NCBI GenBank assembly: GCA_963772585.1
Contig: CAVYXV010000002.1
Span: 124,001 to 188,000, forward strand
Reading direction: 5' to 3'
DNA: 64,000 bases
DNA from: CAVVXN01 sp963772585
Lineage (GTDB): Bacteria > Planctomycetota > PLA2 > JAEUHO01
Position 1 is the first letter of the stretch, and each line of letters starts with the position of its first letter. Positions 36,167-44,728 of this stretch are shown here, one piece after another. The position numbers were made by a program, and so were the translations under genes. The notes below the pieces were generated by a model. The model made no database searches. It had not been told where the DNA came from and saw only the letters and a program-made list of their open reading frames with translations.

Positions 36167-37021
36167 CTACCCGCCGGGACGCGACGAGGCGTCGCTCGGC
36201 CCCGTGTCCGGCGTGACGGGGCGCGCGGGAGCGTTCGGCGGGGCGCGGCGTTCGAGGAGGCTCCAGTCGGGGAGCTCCAGGTCCTGCCAGCTGCTCCGCG
36301 TCAGGCGCTGGGGATGCACGGACCACGGGACGCGGTACCCCCAGACGGTCACGGGCTCTCCCCGCAGGGGCTCGAAGTGGGCGTGGTCGGCGCCGATGCC
36401 GTCCCGGTCGGCGTAGTTGCGGGACTCGAGGACGTAGGCCTCCTTCGGGCCCCCCCACCGTTCGTGGTCGTCCCGCACCCGGAGGTGGCCGAGCGTCAGG
36501 GTGACCTGGACCGTGATCGCGCCCGCGGTGTACCGGTCGGAGAGCAGGCAGTAGTCCTTGTGGTTGTCGAGGCGGACGCTTCGGCGACCCGGCCCGACCC
36601 GCCAGTATTCGTTCGTGATCTTCGGCGCGGGCGGCGGGACCTCGAGGCCGTCGGGCCATCGGCGGAGGTCCGTGAAGGTCTCCACCACGACGGCCTTGAT
36701 CCAGAGGTCGTCGAGCGGCGCGCTCGCTGGCGCCCAGTAGTAGTTGTTCATGTAGTACCAGAGCCGACCGCCGGCTCCGGCGTAGAAGTTCCGGGCGCTC
36801 CCGCGAGGCACGAAGCCGCCGGGACCGTCCGCGTTCCCCGGTGCGGCGCCGTCCCCGGGCGCCGCGAGGGGCACGGGCCCTGCTTCCTCCGGGCCGGGAG
36901 ACGTCGGCGCTCCCTCGACCGGCGCGGGCAGGGAGGCGCGGCAAGCACCGAGCAGCAGGACGGCGACCAGCACGCCGGGAGCGAGCGCGCACCGCGGCCA
37001 TCCGGTCGTCGCCGTCTCCAT
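36167..37021 (-). CDS. lipoprotein of unknown function
   Basis: This is a 284-residue protein. The ATG at 37021 gives a lipoprotein signal with lipobox LLLGAC. A Pro/Gly/Ala-rich linker of about 45 residues follows the Cys. The folded part is rich in Trp and Tyr (RLWYYMNNYYWAPASAPLDD) and predicted mainly beta, with 'AGAITVQVTLTLGHLRVRDDH'. No catalytic motif or known family was recognised. It is divergent from the GntR gene, with 229 bp between starts. Confidence 0.65.
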   Translation of the reverse strand: METATTGWPRCALAPGVLVAVLLLGACRASLPAPVEGAPTSPGPEEAGPVPLAAPGDGAAPGNADGPGGFVPRGSARNFYAGAGGRLWYYMNNYYWAPASAPLDDLWIKAVVVETFTDLRRWPDGLEVPPPAPKITNEYWRVGPGRRSVRLDNHKDYCLLSDRYTAGAITVQVTLTLGHLRVRDDHERWGGPKEAYVLESRNYADRDGIGADHAHFEPLRGEPVTVWGYRVPWSVHPQRLTRSSWQDLELPDWSLLERRAPPNAPARPVTPDTGPSDASSRPGG

Positions 37022-37224
37022 GGGACTGGAAACGCCGCCGGCACGCCGTCGGCATGGATCGAAGGAGACCCGGGGAGATCCCGCCTCGCGCGGCGGCGAC
37101 ACCCCCTCTCGGCGGAGGTCCGTCGCACGGTTCCCCGGGGGCGCCGGGGGGAGGAAAGGGCCATTCCGAGGGAGGCCGGGAGAAAGCGTGCGTTCTTGTC
37201 CTGACACCGTACGACTAGACATGT

Positions 37225-37241
37225 GTATCAGGGTGTGATAC
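37225..37241. promoter_or_regulatory. inverted-repeat operator upstream of the GntR gene
   Basis: The sequence GTATCA-GGGTG-TGATAC is a perfect 6-bp inverted repeat with a 5-bp spacer, ending 9 nt before the GTG start of the GntR-family gene. Its right arm overlaps GATACT, a good -10-like hexamer ending 8 nt before the GTG. Binding there would block the promoter, which fits autorepression, the usual behaviour of YtrA-type GntR regulators. Confidence 0.6.
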
Positions 37242-37250
37242 TTTGCGACC

Positions 37251-37655
37251 GTGTTGGTCGTTCGACTCGACTCGTCGGTACCGCTCGCGGACCAGGTGGT
37301 CCGGGGCGTGCGACGCGCGCTCGCGGCGGGTGAGATCGCGCCGGGAGACGAACTGCCGAGCGTACGCCAGCTCGCGGCGGATCTCGGGATCAACTGGAAC
37401 ACGGTCGCGCGGGCGTACCGCGAGTTGGAGACGCAGGGGCTCGTTCGGACCAGCCGGGGCAAGGGCACACGGGTCGTCGCCGCGCGCGAACGGCGGGCCG
37501 AGTCGAAGGCGGAGGCCCGCGCGCGCATCGAGGAGGGGATCCGGCGAGCGCTGGTGGACGCCAAGCTCGCGGGCTTCTCGCCGCGCGAGACGAAGCGGAT
37601 CGTCGAGGCGGAGACGGGAAGGCTCGCCCCGGTGGCGCGGGAGGTCGGTGCATGA
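37251..37655 (+). CDS. GntR-family transcriptional regulator (YtrA-like, short)
   Basis: This is a 134-residue protein starting at GTG 37251. Residues 10-75 are the GntR winged helix-turn-helix (PLADQVVRGVRRALAAGEIA, then DELPSVRQLAADLGINWNTV, ending GLVRTSRGKGTRV). The C-terminal 55 residues are a short helical dimerisation arm, with no ligand-binding FadR/HutC domain. This is the layout of the YtrA subfamily, which usually sits next to membrane or ABC transporter genes it controls. The gene overlaps the downstream membrane-protein gene by ATGA, so both share the operator upstream. Confidence 0.85.
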   Translation: MLVVRLDSSVPLADQVVRGVRRALAAGEIAPGDELPSVRQLAADLGINWNTVARAYRELETQGLVRTSRGKGTRVVAARERRAESKAEARARIEEGIRRALVDAKLAGFSPRETKRIVEAETGRLAPVAREVGA

Positions 37656-38470
37656 GACTCTTCCAGGTCCTCTTCACGCTCGGGATGCTGCTGTTCCCGC
37701 TCGTATTCATGCTCTTCGTGCGACCGCGGCGCGACGACCTGGACCGCGCGCTCATCCGCAGGCGCAGGGTCCGTTTGTGGCTGGCGACGGGGACGGCGCT
37801 CGTCGTCTTCGGCGTCCTCGTGCTGTGGCTCCGCCGGGAATGGGCGGATCGCGGCCTCTGGGCGCTGTTCTTCCCCCTGTGGTTCGCGTTCGCCATGCCC
37901 CTCTTCCAGGCGCTGCGTCCCGAGTCGGCGCGCGCGCACCCGCCCGGGCCCTCGCGCGCGGCCCGCCTCGCCCCTCGGCACGTCGTCGTCCCGCTGGCCT
38001 GGCACGTGCCGGCCTGGACCTTCCTCGGTCTCGGCGTGTCCGCCGTCGCCGCGCGATGGGCGACGCACGGCCTGCCTCGAAGCGCGGCAAGCTGGATCCT
38101 GCCGCTCTGCCTGCTGGCCGGAGCCCTCTTCCCCGTCGTGACGACCCCGCTCCTCCTGCGCCACCTCGGCGACGAAGCGGAGCCGATGGACGAAGCCGGT
38201 TCCCCCGAGATCGCGGCCGCGTACGACAGCCTTCGGCGCTCCAGGGTCAAGGCGTTCGTCACGCTGGAGATCGCCATGACCGCCCTGTTCGCCGGCCTCG
38301 CCGCGGCCGTGGCCTGGATCCCGAGTCCGGCCTTCCTCGGCGTCGCGGGTGGCGTCGGCGGGACGATCGTGGGCATCGGCGGCGCGGTCTTCGGCGTCCG
38401 CGCGGGCGCGCAGCGCATGCGGATCCTGCGCATGCTCGAAGAGCGGACGACCGTCCGCCCGGGGGCGTGA
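37652..38470 (+). CDS. integral membrane protein paired with the GntR regulator
   Basis: This is a 272-residue protein whose ATG overlaps the stop of the GntR gene. Six or seven hydrophobic helices are visible (for example LFQVLFTLGMLLFPLVFMLF, LWLATGTALVVFGVLVLWL and IVGIGGAVFGVRAGA). An acidic cytoplasmic loop near 170-190 (GDEAEPMDEAGSPEIAAAYD) separates the last helices. Small GntR-membrane-protein pairs of this kind occur in many bacteria with envelope-stress roles. No transporter signature was seen, and the function is unknown. Confidence 0.7.
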   Translation: MRLFQVLFTLGMLLFPLVFMLFVRPRRDDLDRALIRRRRVRLWLATGTALVVFGVLVLWLRREWADRGLWALFFPLWFAFAMPLFQALRPESARAHPPGPSRAARLAPRHVVVPLAWHVPAWTFLGLGVSAVAARWATHGLPRSAASWILPLCLLAGALFPVVTTPLLLRHLGDEAEPMDEAGSPEIAAAYDSLRRSRVKAFVTLEIAMTALFAGLAAAVAWIPSPAFLGVAGGVGGTIVGIGGAVFGVRAGAQRMRILRMLEERTTVRPGA

Positions 38471-38503
38471 GCGAGAGCGCCCGCGCGACCAAGGGGGCGG
38501 CCC

Positions 38504-38509
38504 TACACT
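38504..38509 (+). promoter_or_regulatory. putative -10 box (TACACT) for a leaderless mRNA
   Basis: TACACT ends 7 nt before the ATG at 38517, the same spacing as the TAGACT boxes before 6306 and 26376. A purine run lies about 20 nt before the ATG, too far for a ribosome site. Confidence 0.45.
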
Positions 38510-38516
38510 CGCGCGC

Positions 38517-39413
38517 ATGCGCGCGCTGCTGCTCCCTCTCGTCCTCGTCCTCGCGGCCGGCACGGCCTTCGCCCACTGGCCCTACGGGATGGTGGCCACC
38601 GACGACGGGGGTGCCGTCTTCCTCGAATGGCCCAGGAAGCGCGTCGTCCGGGTGATGCCGGACGGCACGTGGTCTGTGGTCGCCGACCTCTCGACGCCGT
38701 CGCCGGAGCAGGTTCCCCACGCGATCGTCCGGGGGCCGGACGGCGCGCTGTACGTCGCGGCGACGTACGCGCCGAAGATGTGGCGCATCGGCGCCGGCGG
38801 GACCGCCGAAGCCTACGCCCCCGTTCCGATGGGCACGCCCCTACCGTCCGGGAACTGGCTGAACATCGCGTTCGGTCCCCAGAGCCGCCTCCACCTCGTC
38901 CTCTCGGCGGACGAGCGGCGGCAGGGTGATGATCGACCCGTGCCGCACTACCGCATCGTGCGGATCGAGAAGGACCACACCGTCCGCGAACTCTACGACG
39001 CCCGGAAGGGCGACGAGGACTACCTCCCCCTCTACGGGTCCTGCCTCGCCGTGGGACCAGACGGCACCGTCTACCTCACCCAGGGCGAGCGGCTCTTCGC
39101 GCTGGACGGGAAGGGGAGGCCGAAGGCGATCGTCCCCAAGGGGCTCGGCACGGCGTGGACCGTGGTCGCCGAACCCGGGGGGGATCTTCTCGTCCTCGAC
39201 ACGGATGGTGGACGGCTCGTTCGCGTGGATCCGGACCACGCGGTCTCGGCGGTCGTCACGGGTCTCGCCCACCCCTGGTCGTTCGCCCGGAGCACAGACG
39301 GTTCGCTCGTGATCGGTGAGGAGCCGATCGCCGGCGAGTACCGACTCCGCCGATTCGTGCCGGGCAAGGGGCTCGAGCAACTGGCCCTGGTGAAGGACGA
39401 CGAGGAACGCTGA
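38517..39413 (+). CDS. secreted beta-propeller protein (SMP-30/NHL-like)
   Basis: This is a 298-residue protein with a signal peptide (1-19). Repeated 40-50-residue blocks contain 'GPDGALYVAATYAPKMWRI', 'VGPDGTVYLTQGERLFALD' and 'EPGGDLLVLDTDGGRLVRVD', the alternating D-G-x-L-Y-V pattern of SMP-30/NHL propellers. About five or six blades are visible. Some family members are lactonases; others are binding scaffolds. The metal ligands needed for lactonase activity cannot be assigned with confidence. The gene lies 47 bp after the GntR-linked membrane protein, with its own promoter. Confidence 0.7.
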   Translation: MRALLLPLVLVLAAGTAFAHWPYGMVATDDGGAVFLEWPRKRVVRVMPDGTWSVVADLSTPSPEQVPHAIVRGPDGALYVAATYAPKMWRIGAGGTAEAYAPVPMGTPLPSGNWLNIAFGPQSRLHLVLSADERRQGDDRPVPHYRIVRIEKDHTVRELYDARKGDEDYLPLYGSCLAVGPDGTVYLTQGERLFALDGKGRPKAIVPKGLGTAWTVVAEPGGDLLVLDTDGGRLVRVDPDHAVSAVVTGLAHPWSFARSTDGSLVIGEEPIAGEYRLRRFVPGKGLEQLALVKDDEER

Positions 39414-39428
39414 GCGCGCGCGCGGGGA

Positions 39429-40073
39429 CTACGACGGCTCCCACTCCTCGGAGGGGATGGCCCTGCCCGTCTCCAGCCAGCTTCGAAGCGAGTCCAGCGC
39501 CCAGCTCCAGCCACCGCGCATCTCCTGGCGGTCCCGCGGCGTTGCGAGCTTCGAGTGCGTGAGGACCACCTGGACCTTGTCCTTCGCCTTCTTCAGGACG
39601 TCGACCTGGACGCGCGTTCCCGGGCAGTGCGTCTCGTTCTCCCAGGTGAAGGCGATCCGCCGCGGGCGGTCCACCCGCAGGAACTCGCCGCGGTCGCCAT
39701 CCGCGTTCGAGTACCGTCCGCCTGACTTCGCGTTGACGCGGGCCCCGCGCGTGAACCATGCGTTCCAGGCCTTCGCGCTCGTCCAGGCGTCGAAGGCCTG
39801 CTCCGCCGACGCGCGGATGGTCCGACTGACGGACACGTCGAACGTCTTGCCCTTCTGCCCCTCCTTTCGCAGGCCGCGCTCCAACTCGTAGCGGACCGTG
39901 ATCGCCTGGGACCACCAGGCCGACGCGCCGCGTCGTTGCTTCAGGTACCGGGCCATCTCCGCGTGGCTCCGCTCGCGCCCGCCGAAGGCGTCGAGGATGG
40001 AGAGCCACTCCGACCAGCCCTTTCCCGTGGCCTTCCGGACGGCGTCCTCGGAGATGCGACGCTCCGATCCCAT
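39429..40073 (-). CDS. DUF4287 plus SRPBCC (AHSA1-type) protein
   Basis: This is a 214-residue cytosolic protein from the ATG at 40073. Residues 3-65 match DUF4287 (SEDAVRKATGKGWSEWLSIL, with HAEMARYL and WWSQAITVRYELERG). Residues 75-200 are an AHSA1-like START/SRPBCC fold (VSRTIRASAEQAFDAWTSAK, then ADGDRGEFLRVDRPRRIAFTW). This two-domain fusion is common in bacteria. The SRPBCC pocket binds an unknown hydrophobic ligand. It is convergent with the propeller gene (15 bp). Confidence 0.8.
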   Translation of the reverse strand: MGSERRISEDAVRKATGKGWSEWLSILDAFGGRERSHAEMARYLKQRRGASAWWSQAITVRYELERGLRKEGQKGKTFDVSVSRTIRASAEQAFDAWTSAKAWNAWFTRGARVNAKSGGRYSNADGDRGEFLRVDRPRRIAFTWENETHCPGTRVQVDVLKKAKDKVQVVLTHSKLATPRDRQEMRGGWSWALDSLRSWLETGRAIPSEEWEPS

Positions 40074-40233
40074 GGTCCTCCTCCCACTCGACGTCCCGCG
40101 GCGATCGCCCCTCATCGAGCACGGCTCGCGGGGTCGCGCAGCGTAGCGTCCCGAACGCGGCGACGGAAGCGCGACCTCGCCGGCACCCTACAGTGGATGC
40201 GGACCGTGCTCGTCCCGGAAGGAGGGGTTCGTC

Positions 40234-41001
40234 ATGCCCGTCTGGTCGGCCGCGTTGGGATGGGGGCTTCTGTCGGGATCCGCGCTGGTTCTCGGGGCGG
40301 GGATCGCGTGGTTCGTCCGGGTGCCGACGCGGGTGATCGCGGGGATCATGGCGTTCGGGAGCGGCGTCCTCGTGAGCGCGCTCTGCTTCGAGCTGATGGA
40401 CGATGCCTACCGGCGAGGCGGCCTCGACGCCACGTCGCTCGGGTTCTTCGCCGGCGCCCTCGTGTACACCGGTGTGAACCTGGCGCTCTCCCGGGCGGGA
40501 GCGAAGCACCGCAAGCGCAGCGGCCGCAGCGGAGGGCCCCCTCAACCGAGCGAGAGCGAGGCGTCGGGGAGCGGGAGGGCGATCGCCGTGGGCGCCCTCC
40601 TCGACGGGATCCCCGAATCGATCGTGATCGGGCTCTCCCTGCTGAAGGGGGGCGTGGTCAGCTTCGTCGCCGTCACCGCGATCTTCCTCTCCAACCTCCC
40701 CGAGGGACTCAGCAGCGCCGCCGGCATGAAGCACGCCGGGCGATCGGCCCGCTACGTCTTCGGCGTTTGGGGCGGCATCGCCGTGGCCAGCGGCCTGGCG
40801 TCGCTGGCCGGCTACGCCATCGTCGACCCCTACGGCCCCGGCGTCGTCGCCGCCCTGACGGCGGGAGCGGCCGGCGCCATCCTCGCCATGCTCGCGGACA
40901 CCATGATTCCCGAGGCCTTCGAGGTGGCCCACGACATGGCGGGCCTGATCACCGCCGCGGGGTTCCTCGTCTCCTTCGCCCTGAGCAAGCTGGCGGGCTG
41001 A
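40234..41001 (+). CDS. ZIP-family divalent metal transporter
   Basis: This is a 255-residue membrane protein. GGAAGGAGGGG lies 8 nt before the ATG at 40234. Seven or eight hydrophobic helices are present. The transport helices carry ALLDGIPESIVIGLSL and FLSNLPEGLSSAAGMKHAG, the HN-x-PEG-like pair of ZIP proteins, with Asp in place of the usual first His. A hydrophilic loop between helices 3 and 4 (Lys/Arg/Ser/Gly-rich) replaces the common His-rich loop. It should import Zn2+, Fe2+ or similar. Direction and metal are not proven here. A TACAGT box lies at about 40189. Confidence 0.8.
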   Translation: MPVWSAALGWGLLSGSALVLGAGIAWFVRVPTRVIAGIMAFGSGVLVSALCFELMDDAYRRGGLDATSLGFFAGALVYTGVNLALSRAGAKHRKRSGRSGGPPQPSESEASGSGRAIAVGALLDGIPESIVIGLSLLKGGVVSFVAVTAIFLSNLPEGLSSAAGMKHAGRSARYVFGVWGGIAVASGLASLAGYAIVDPYGPGVVAALTAGAAGAILAMLADTMIPEAFEVAHDMAGLITAAGFLVSFALSKLAG

Positions 41002-41068
41002 GGCGAGGCACGACCGCGCCCACGGAATCCGATTGGCGAGGGCTCCTCGGCCGTGGCATCGTGCCGGC

Positions 41069-41635
41069 ATGTACACGACGAGCGATCTCAAGAAGGGCAT
41101 CCTCATCCAGTACGAGGACGCCCCGCACGTGGTCGAGACGGTCAAGGTCTCCGCCCCCACGGCGCGCGGGGCGGCGACGGTCACCAGGGTGCGCCTTCGC
41201 AACCTCGTGACGCGCCAGAAGACCGACGTCTCGTTCCGAGGGTCCGAGACGTTCGCCGAAGCCGACTTCGAGCGCCGCCCCTGCCAGCTCCTCTACGAGC
41301 AGCAGGGCACGTATCACTTCATGGAAACGGCGACGTACGAGCAATTCACGCTCGAGAAGTCGGATCTCGAGTGGGAGTCGAAGTTCCTGGTGGACGACCA
41401 GGAGGATCTCCACGCCCTGGTGACGGGAGAACGCATCTTCGGGCTGGAGCTTCCCAACCAGGTCGCGCTCCGCGTCGTCGAGACCGCGCCCTCGATCAAG
41501 GGCGCGACGGCCGCCGCCCGCACGAAGCCGGCGACCCTGGAGACCGGTCTCGTCGTGCAGGTCCCCGAGCACATCAGCGAGGGCGACCGCCTGAAGGTGG
41601 ACACCCGCACGGGCGACTTCCTGGGCCGGGCCTGA
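41069..41635 (+). CDS. elongation factor P-like protein, EfpL/YeiP type
   Basis: This is a 188-residue protein. Three EF-P domains are evident: KOW-like N-terminus (MYTTSDLKKGILIQYED), an OB domain and the C-terminal OB domain ending RLKVDTRTGDFLGRA. The conserved tip loop reads SAPTARGAATVTRV, with Arg at position 33 where canonical EF-P carries a lysine or rhamnosylated arginine in 'PGKG' or 'PGRG'. The TARGAAT loop is that of EfpL (YeiP), a paralogue that relieves ribosome stalling. The start at 41069 lacks a ribosome site and has a CATCGT -10-like box 6 nt upstream. Confidence 0.8.
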   Translation: MYTTSDLKKGILIQYEDAPHVVETVKVSAPTARGAATVTRVRLRNLVTRQKTDVSFRGSETFAEADFERRPCQLLYEQQGTYHFMETATYEQFTLEKSDLEWESKFLVDDQEDLHALVTGERIFGLELPNQVALRVVETAPSIKGATAAARTKPATLETGLVVQVPEHISEGDRLKVDTRTGDFLGRA

Positions 41636-41677
41636 AGGGAGCCGGACATTGGGCTGGCCGCCCGTGTCCCCGGAGCG

Positions 41678-44600
41678 CTACCGACGCCCCGAACCGGTGG
41701 CCGCGAGAAGCGCGGGCAGCACCGTGAGGACGAGGGGGAGCTGAACGACGAGACCGGAGATGATGGCGATGGCGAGCGGCTTCAGCATCGCCGCCCCCTC
41801 CCCGATTCCGAGCGCCAGCGGGAGGAGGGCGAGGATCGCCGCGAAGGTGGTCATCGCGATGGGTCGCATCCGGTTCCGTCCCGCCGCGATCAGGCGATCG
41901 ACCCAGGGCACCCCCCCGCCCAGATCGACGAACTCGGAGTAGTAGAAGATCGACACTTCGGTCACGATGCCGATGACCATGGTCATCCCCATCATGGCGG
42001 TGATGTTCAGCTCCGTCCCGGTGAGCCAGAGTCCGATGAACACCGCTGCGACGGCCAGAAGGGTGGTCACCATCATCGCGATCGCTACGCGGAACCGCTC
42101 GTACAGGAAGAGGAGGAGGAGGAAGACGAGCGCTACCGCGGCCCCGAACACGATGAGCAGTCCCTTGAACGCCTTCTGCTGCTCTCGGTACAGGCCGCCG
42201 AGACGGTAGTAGACGTTCTCGGGCAGGAGCCCCGGCTGGTCGAGGACGGCGATGACGTCCTTCAGCGTCGAGCCCATGTCCCGGCCGCTGATCCGCCCCG
42301 TCACGGCGGTCATTCGCTTCAGGTCGTCGCGCGTGATCTGGGGCTGGCCGGTGACGATCGAGATCCTCGCGATCCTCGAGAGGGGGAAGGCGTGGCCGTC
42401 GGAAGCTCTCAGCCCGAGGGCCTCGATCTGGCGGGTCGTCGTCCGTTTCTCGGCGGGTATCCAGACCCGGAGGTCGACCATCTTCGGCCCCTTCTGCACC
42501 GAGGTCGTCACGACCCCGGAGAGCAGGTCGGCGAGGATCGAGGTGACGGTCTCCGATGACACGCCTTCGAGGGCCGCCTTCTGCCGGTCCACCTCCACGT
42601 CGAGCGCGTCCCCGGCCAGGATGATCCCGTCGTTGACGTCGACCACGCCGTCGACCGCGGAGACGGCCTCCGCCACCTTCGGCGCGAGGGTCATGAGGGT
42701 CTTCTGGTCGTCGGAAAAGAGCTCGACCTCGATCGGCTGAGGGACGGCGGTCAGGTCTCCAATCAGGTCCTCCATGAGTTGGAGGAGCTCGATGTCGAGG
42801 CCGGGCACGTCGTGCTCGACGCGGGTACGGACCTCGTCCATCACCGTGTCGATACCCCGTCTCGGCAGCGGTACCAGCTTGACGAAGAAGTCCCCCTCGT
42901 TCGCCTCCGTCACGCCGCCTCCGAGTTGGAGTCCGGTCCGCCGCGAGTAGGTCTCGACCTCCGGTGTGCTCTCGAGAATGCCCTCCACCTCGCGGAGGAG
43001 GCGGTCCGTTTCGGCCAGGCTCTGCCCCGGAGCCGCCCGGTAGTCGAGGATGAACCCGCCCTCGTCCATGGGCGGCAGGAAGCCGGAGCCTACGGCCCTG
43101 AAGGAGACGTACCCCGCGACGAGCAGGGGAACCGCGACCAGGAGCAGGAGCACCCAGGGCCACGGACGGGGGAGGAAAAACCCCAGGGTCCTTCCGTAGA
43201 GCCCGTGAAAGAGGCGTGTCACGAAGCCGCCCTCCTCCTGTTCCGTGTCCCGGGCTCGGAGGAAGTGGAGCGCCAAGAGGGGGACCGCGAGCCACGCGAC
43301 GAGGAAGGAGATCCCCAAGGCGGCGGCCATCGTCAGCGAGAGCGCCTTGAAGAAGGCGCCGGTGACGCCGGTGAGGAAGGCGAGCGGGGTGAAGATCACG
43401 ATCGTGGAGGCGGACGAACCGACGAGCGGACGCGTGAACTCCCTCGCCGCCCTCATCGCGCGCTCCTGGTGGTCCCCGGATCCGCCCTCGCGCACGCGCC
43501 GAATCACGTGCTCGATCATGACGATGGCGTCGTCGATGATGAGCCCGACGGCCGCTGCCATCCCGCCGAGCGTCATGATGTTGAAGCTCATGCCGAGGAG
43601 GCCGAGGAGCAGGATCGTCGCGGCGAGCACCATCGGCACCGTGACGGCCGCGATGAGGGTGACGCGGAGGTTCCGGAGAAAGAGCAGGAGAATCAGGGCG
43701 GCGAGCACGACGCCGATCAGCACGGCGTCCCGAGTGGCCGTCGCGGACTTGACGATGAGATCGCTCTGGTCGTACCAATTCGCGAGATGGATGTCGGGGG
43801 GCAGGCGCTTCCCGAGTTCCGCGAGCTTCGCCCGCCCGTCCTTCGCGATCTGAACCGTATTGCCGCCCGGTTGCTGGTAGACCTGGAAGAGGACCGCGTC
43901 CTGGCCGTCCGCCGTCACGCGGGTCCACTGTGGCGCGGCGCCGTGGGCGACCTGCGCGACGTCCGACAGGAGCACGAGACCATTCGGCCCCGACCGGAGG
44001 ACGGTTTGGGCGATCTCGTCGAAACCCTTGAACTGGGTGTCGGAGAGGATCAGGTAGAGCTTGTCCTGCTCCTCGGTCCTCCCCACCGCGGTGAGGACGT
44101 TCGCGGCGGAAAGGGCGTCGGCCACCTCGGACAGGGTGAGCCCGAAGGCCATCAGGCGCGATGGATCCACCGTGACCCGGTACTCCTCCACGGCGCCGCC
44201 CTGGACCTCGACCTTCGCCACGCCCGCCACCGTCGAGAGCACGGGCCTGATCTGGTAGAGCGCCAGGTCGTGGAGCTCCGTCAGCGATCGATGGTCCGAG
44301 GTCAGGCTGTAGCCGAGGACGGGGAAGACGGTCGGGTCCATGCGGCGGACGTCGAAGCTCAGATTCGCCGGAAGCTGGTCCTTGGCCTGGGCGATCGCCG
44401 ACTGGACCTCGAGCATCCCCTCGACCATGTTGCGGCCCCAGTCGAAGTTGATCGACACGTCCGCGCTTCCCCGGCTCGTCGTGGACCGCACGCTCTTCAC
44501 GCCGGGCACGGACCGGACCGCTTCCTCGACCGGACGGGTCACCTCGACGGTCATCCGCTCGGCGGGACGGTCGCCCGCGTCGAGCCCGACGACGACGCGG

Positions 44601-44728
44601 GGGTAGTCGACGTGTGGGAAGAGCCCGACGGGAAGCCCGAGGCTCGTGGCCGCTCCGGCGATACCGAAGACCGACAGGAGGAACAGGATCGACCGCCGGT
44701 GGGACTGCATCCAGGCGGTGAAGTTCAT
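41678..44728 (-). CDS. RND efflux pump permease (AcrB/CusA superfamily)
   Basis: This is a 1016-residue inner-membrane protein of normal RND length. Features run in the expected order: TM1, a first periplasmic porter domain with 'RPVEEAVRSVPGVKSVRSTT', then TM2-6 with TM4 carrying GGMAAAVGLIIDDAIVMIEH. Its Asp-Asp pair is the proton relay. A second periplasmic domain and TM7-12 follow. Proton-driven export is expected. The family resembles HAE1/CusA-like pumps, and the substrate (drug, solvent or metal) is not determined by visible residues. The ATG overlaps the adaptor gene's stop by 4 bp. It is the last gene of the efflux operon. Confidence 0.9.
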   Translation of the reverse strand: MNFTAWMQSHRRSILFLLSVFGIAGAATSLGLPVGLFPHVDYPRVVVGLDAGDRPAERMTVEVTRPVEEAVRSVPGVKSVRSTTSRGSADVSINFDWGRNMVEGMLEVQSAIAQAKDQLPANLSFDVRRMDPTVFPVLGYSLTSDHRSLTELHDLALYQIRPVLSTVAGVAKVEVQGGAVEEYRVTVDPSRLMAFGLTLSEVADALSAANVLTAVGRTEEQDKLYLILSDTQFKGFDEIAQTVLRSGPNGLVLLSDVAQVAHGAAPQWTRVTADGQDAVLFQVYQQPGGNTVQIAKDGRAKLAELGKRLPPDIHLANWYDQSDLIVKSATATRDAVLIGVVLAALILLLFLRNLRVTLIAAVTVPMVLAATILLLGLLGMSFNIMTLGGMAAAVGLIIDDAIVMIEHVIRRVREGGSGDHQERAMRAAREFTRPLVGSSASTIVIFTPLAFLTGVTGAFFKALSLTMAAALGISFLVAWLAVPLLALHFLRARDTEQEEGGFVTRLFHGLYGRTLGFFLPRPWPWVLLLLVAVPLLVAGYVSFRAVGSGFLPPMDEGGFILDYRAAPGQSLAETDRLLREVEGILESTPEVETYSRRTGLQLGGGVTEANEGDFFVKLVPLPRRGIDTVMDEVRTRVEHDVPGLDIELLQLMEDLIGDLTAVPQPIEVELFSDDQKTLMTLAPKVAEAVSAVDGVVDVNDGIILAGDALDVEVDRQKAALEGVSSETVTSILADLLSGVVTTSVQKGPKMVDLRVWIPAEKRTTTRQIEALGLRASDGHAFPLSRIARISIVTGQPQITRDDLKRMTAVTGRISGRDMGSTLKDVIAVLDQPGLLPENVYYRLGGLYREQQKAFKGLLIVFGAAVALVFLLLLFLYERFRVAIAMMVTTLLAVAAVFIGLWLTGTELNITAMMGMTMVIGIVTEVSIFYYSEFVDLGGGVPWVDRLIAAGRNRMRPIAMTTFAAILALLPLALGIGEGAAMLKPLAIAIISGLVVQLPLVLTVLPALLAATGSGRR

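Noticed and set aside
33822..37055. one 1077-residue gene covering sigma partner and upstream sequence
   Set aside because: The frame upstream of 35483 is the shadow of the sigma gene in another frame; the coupled ATG at 35483 is the natural start.
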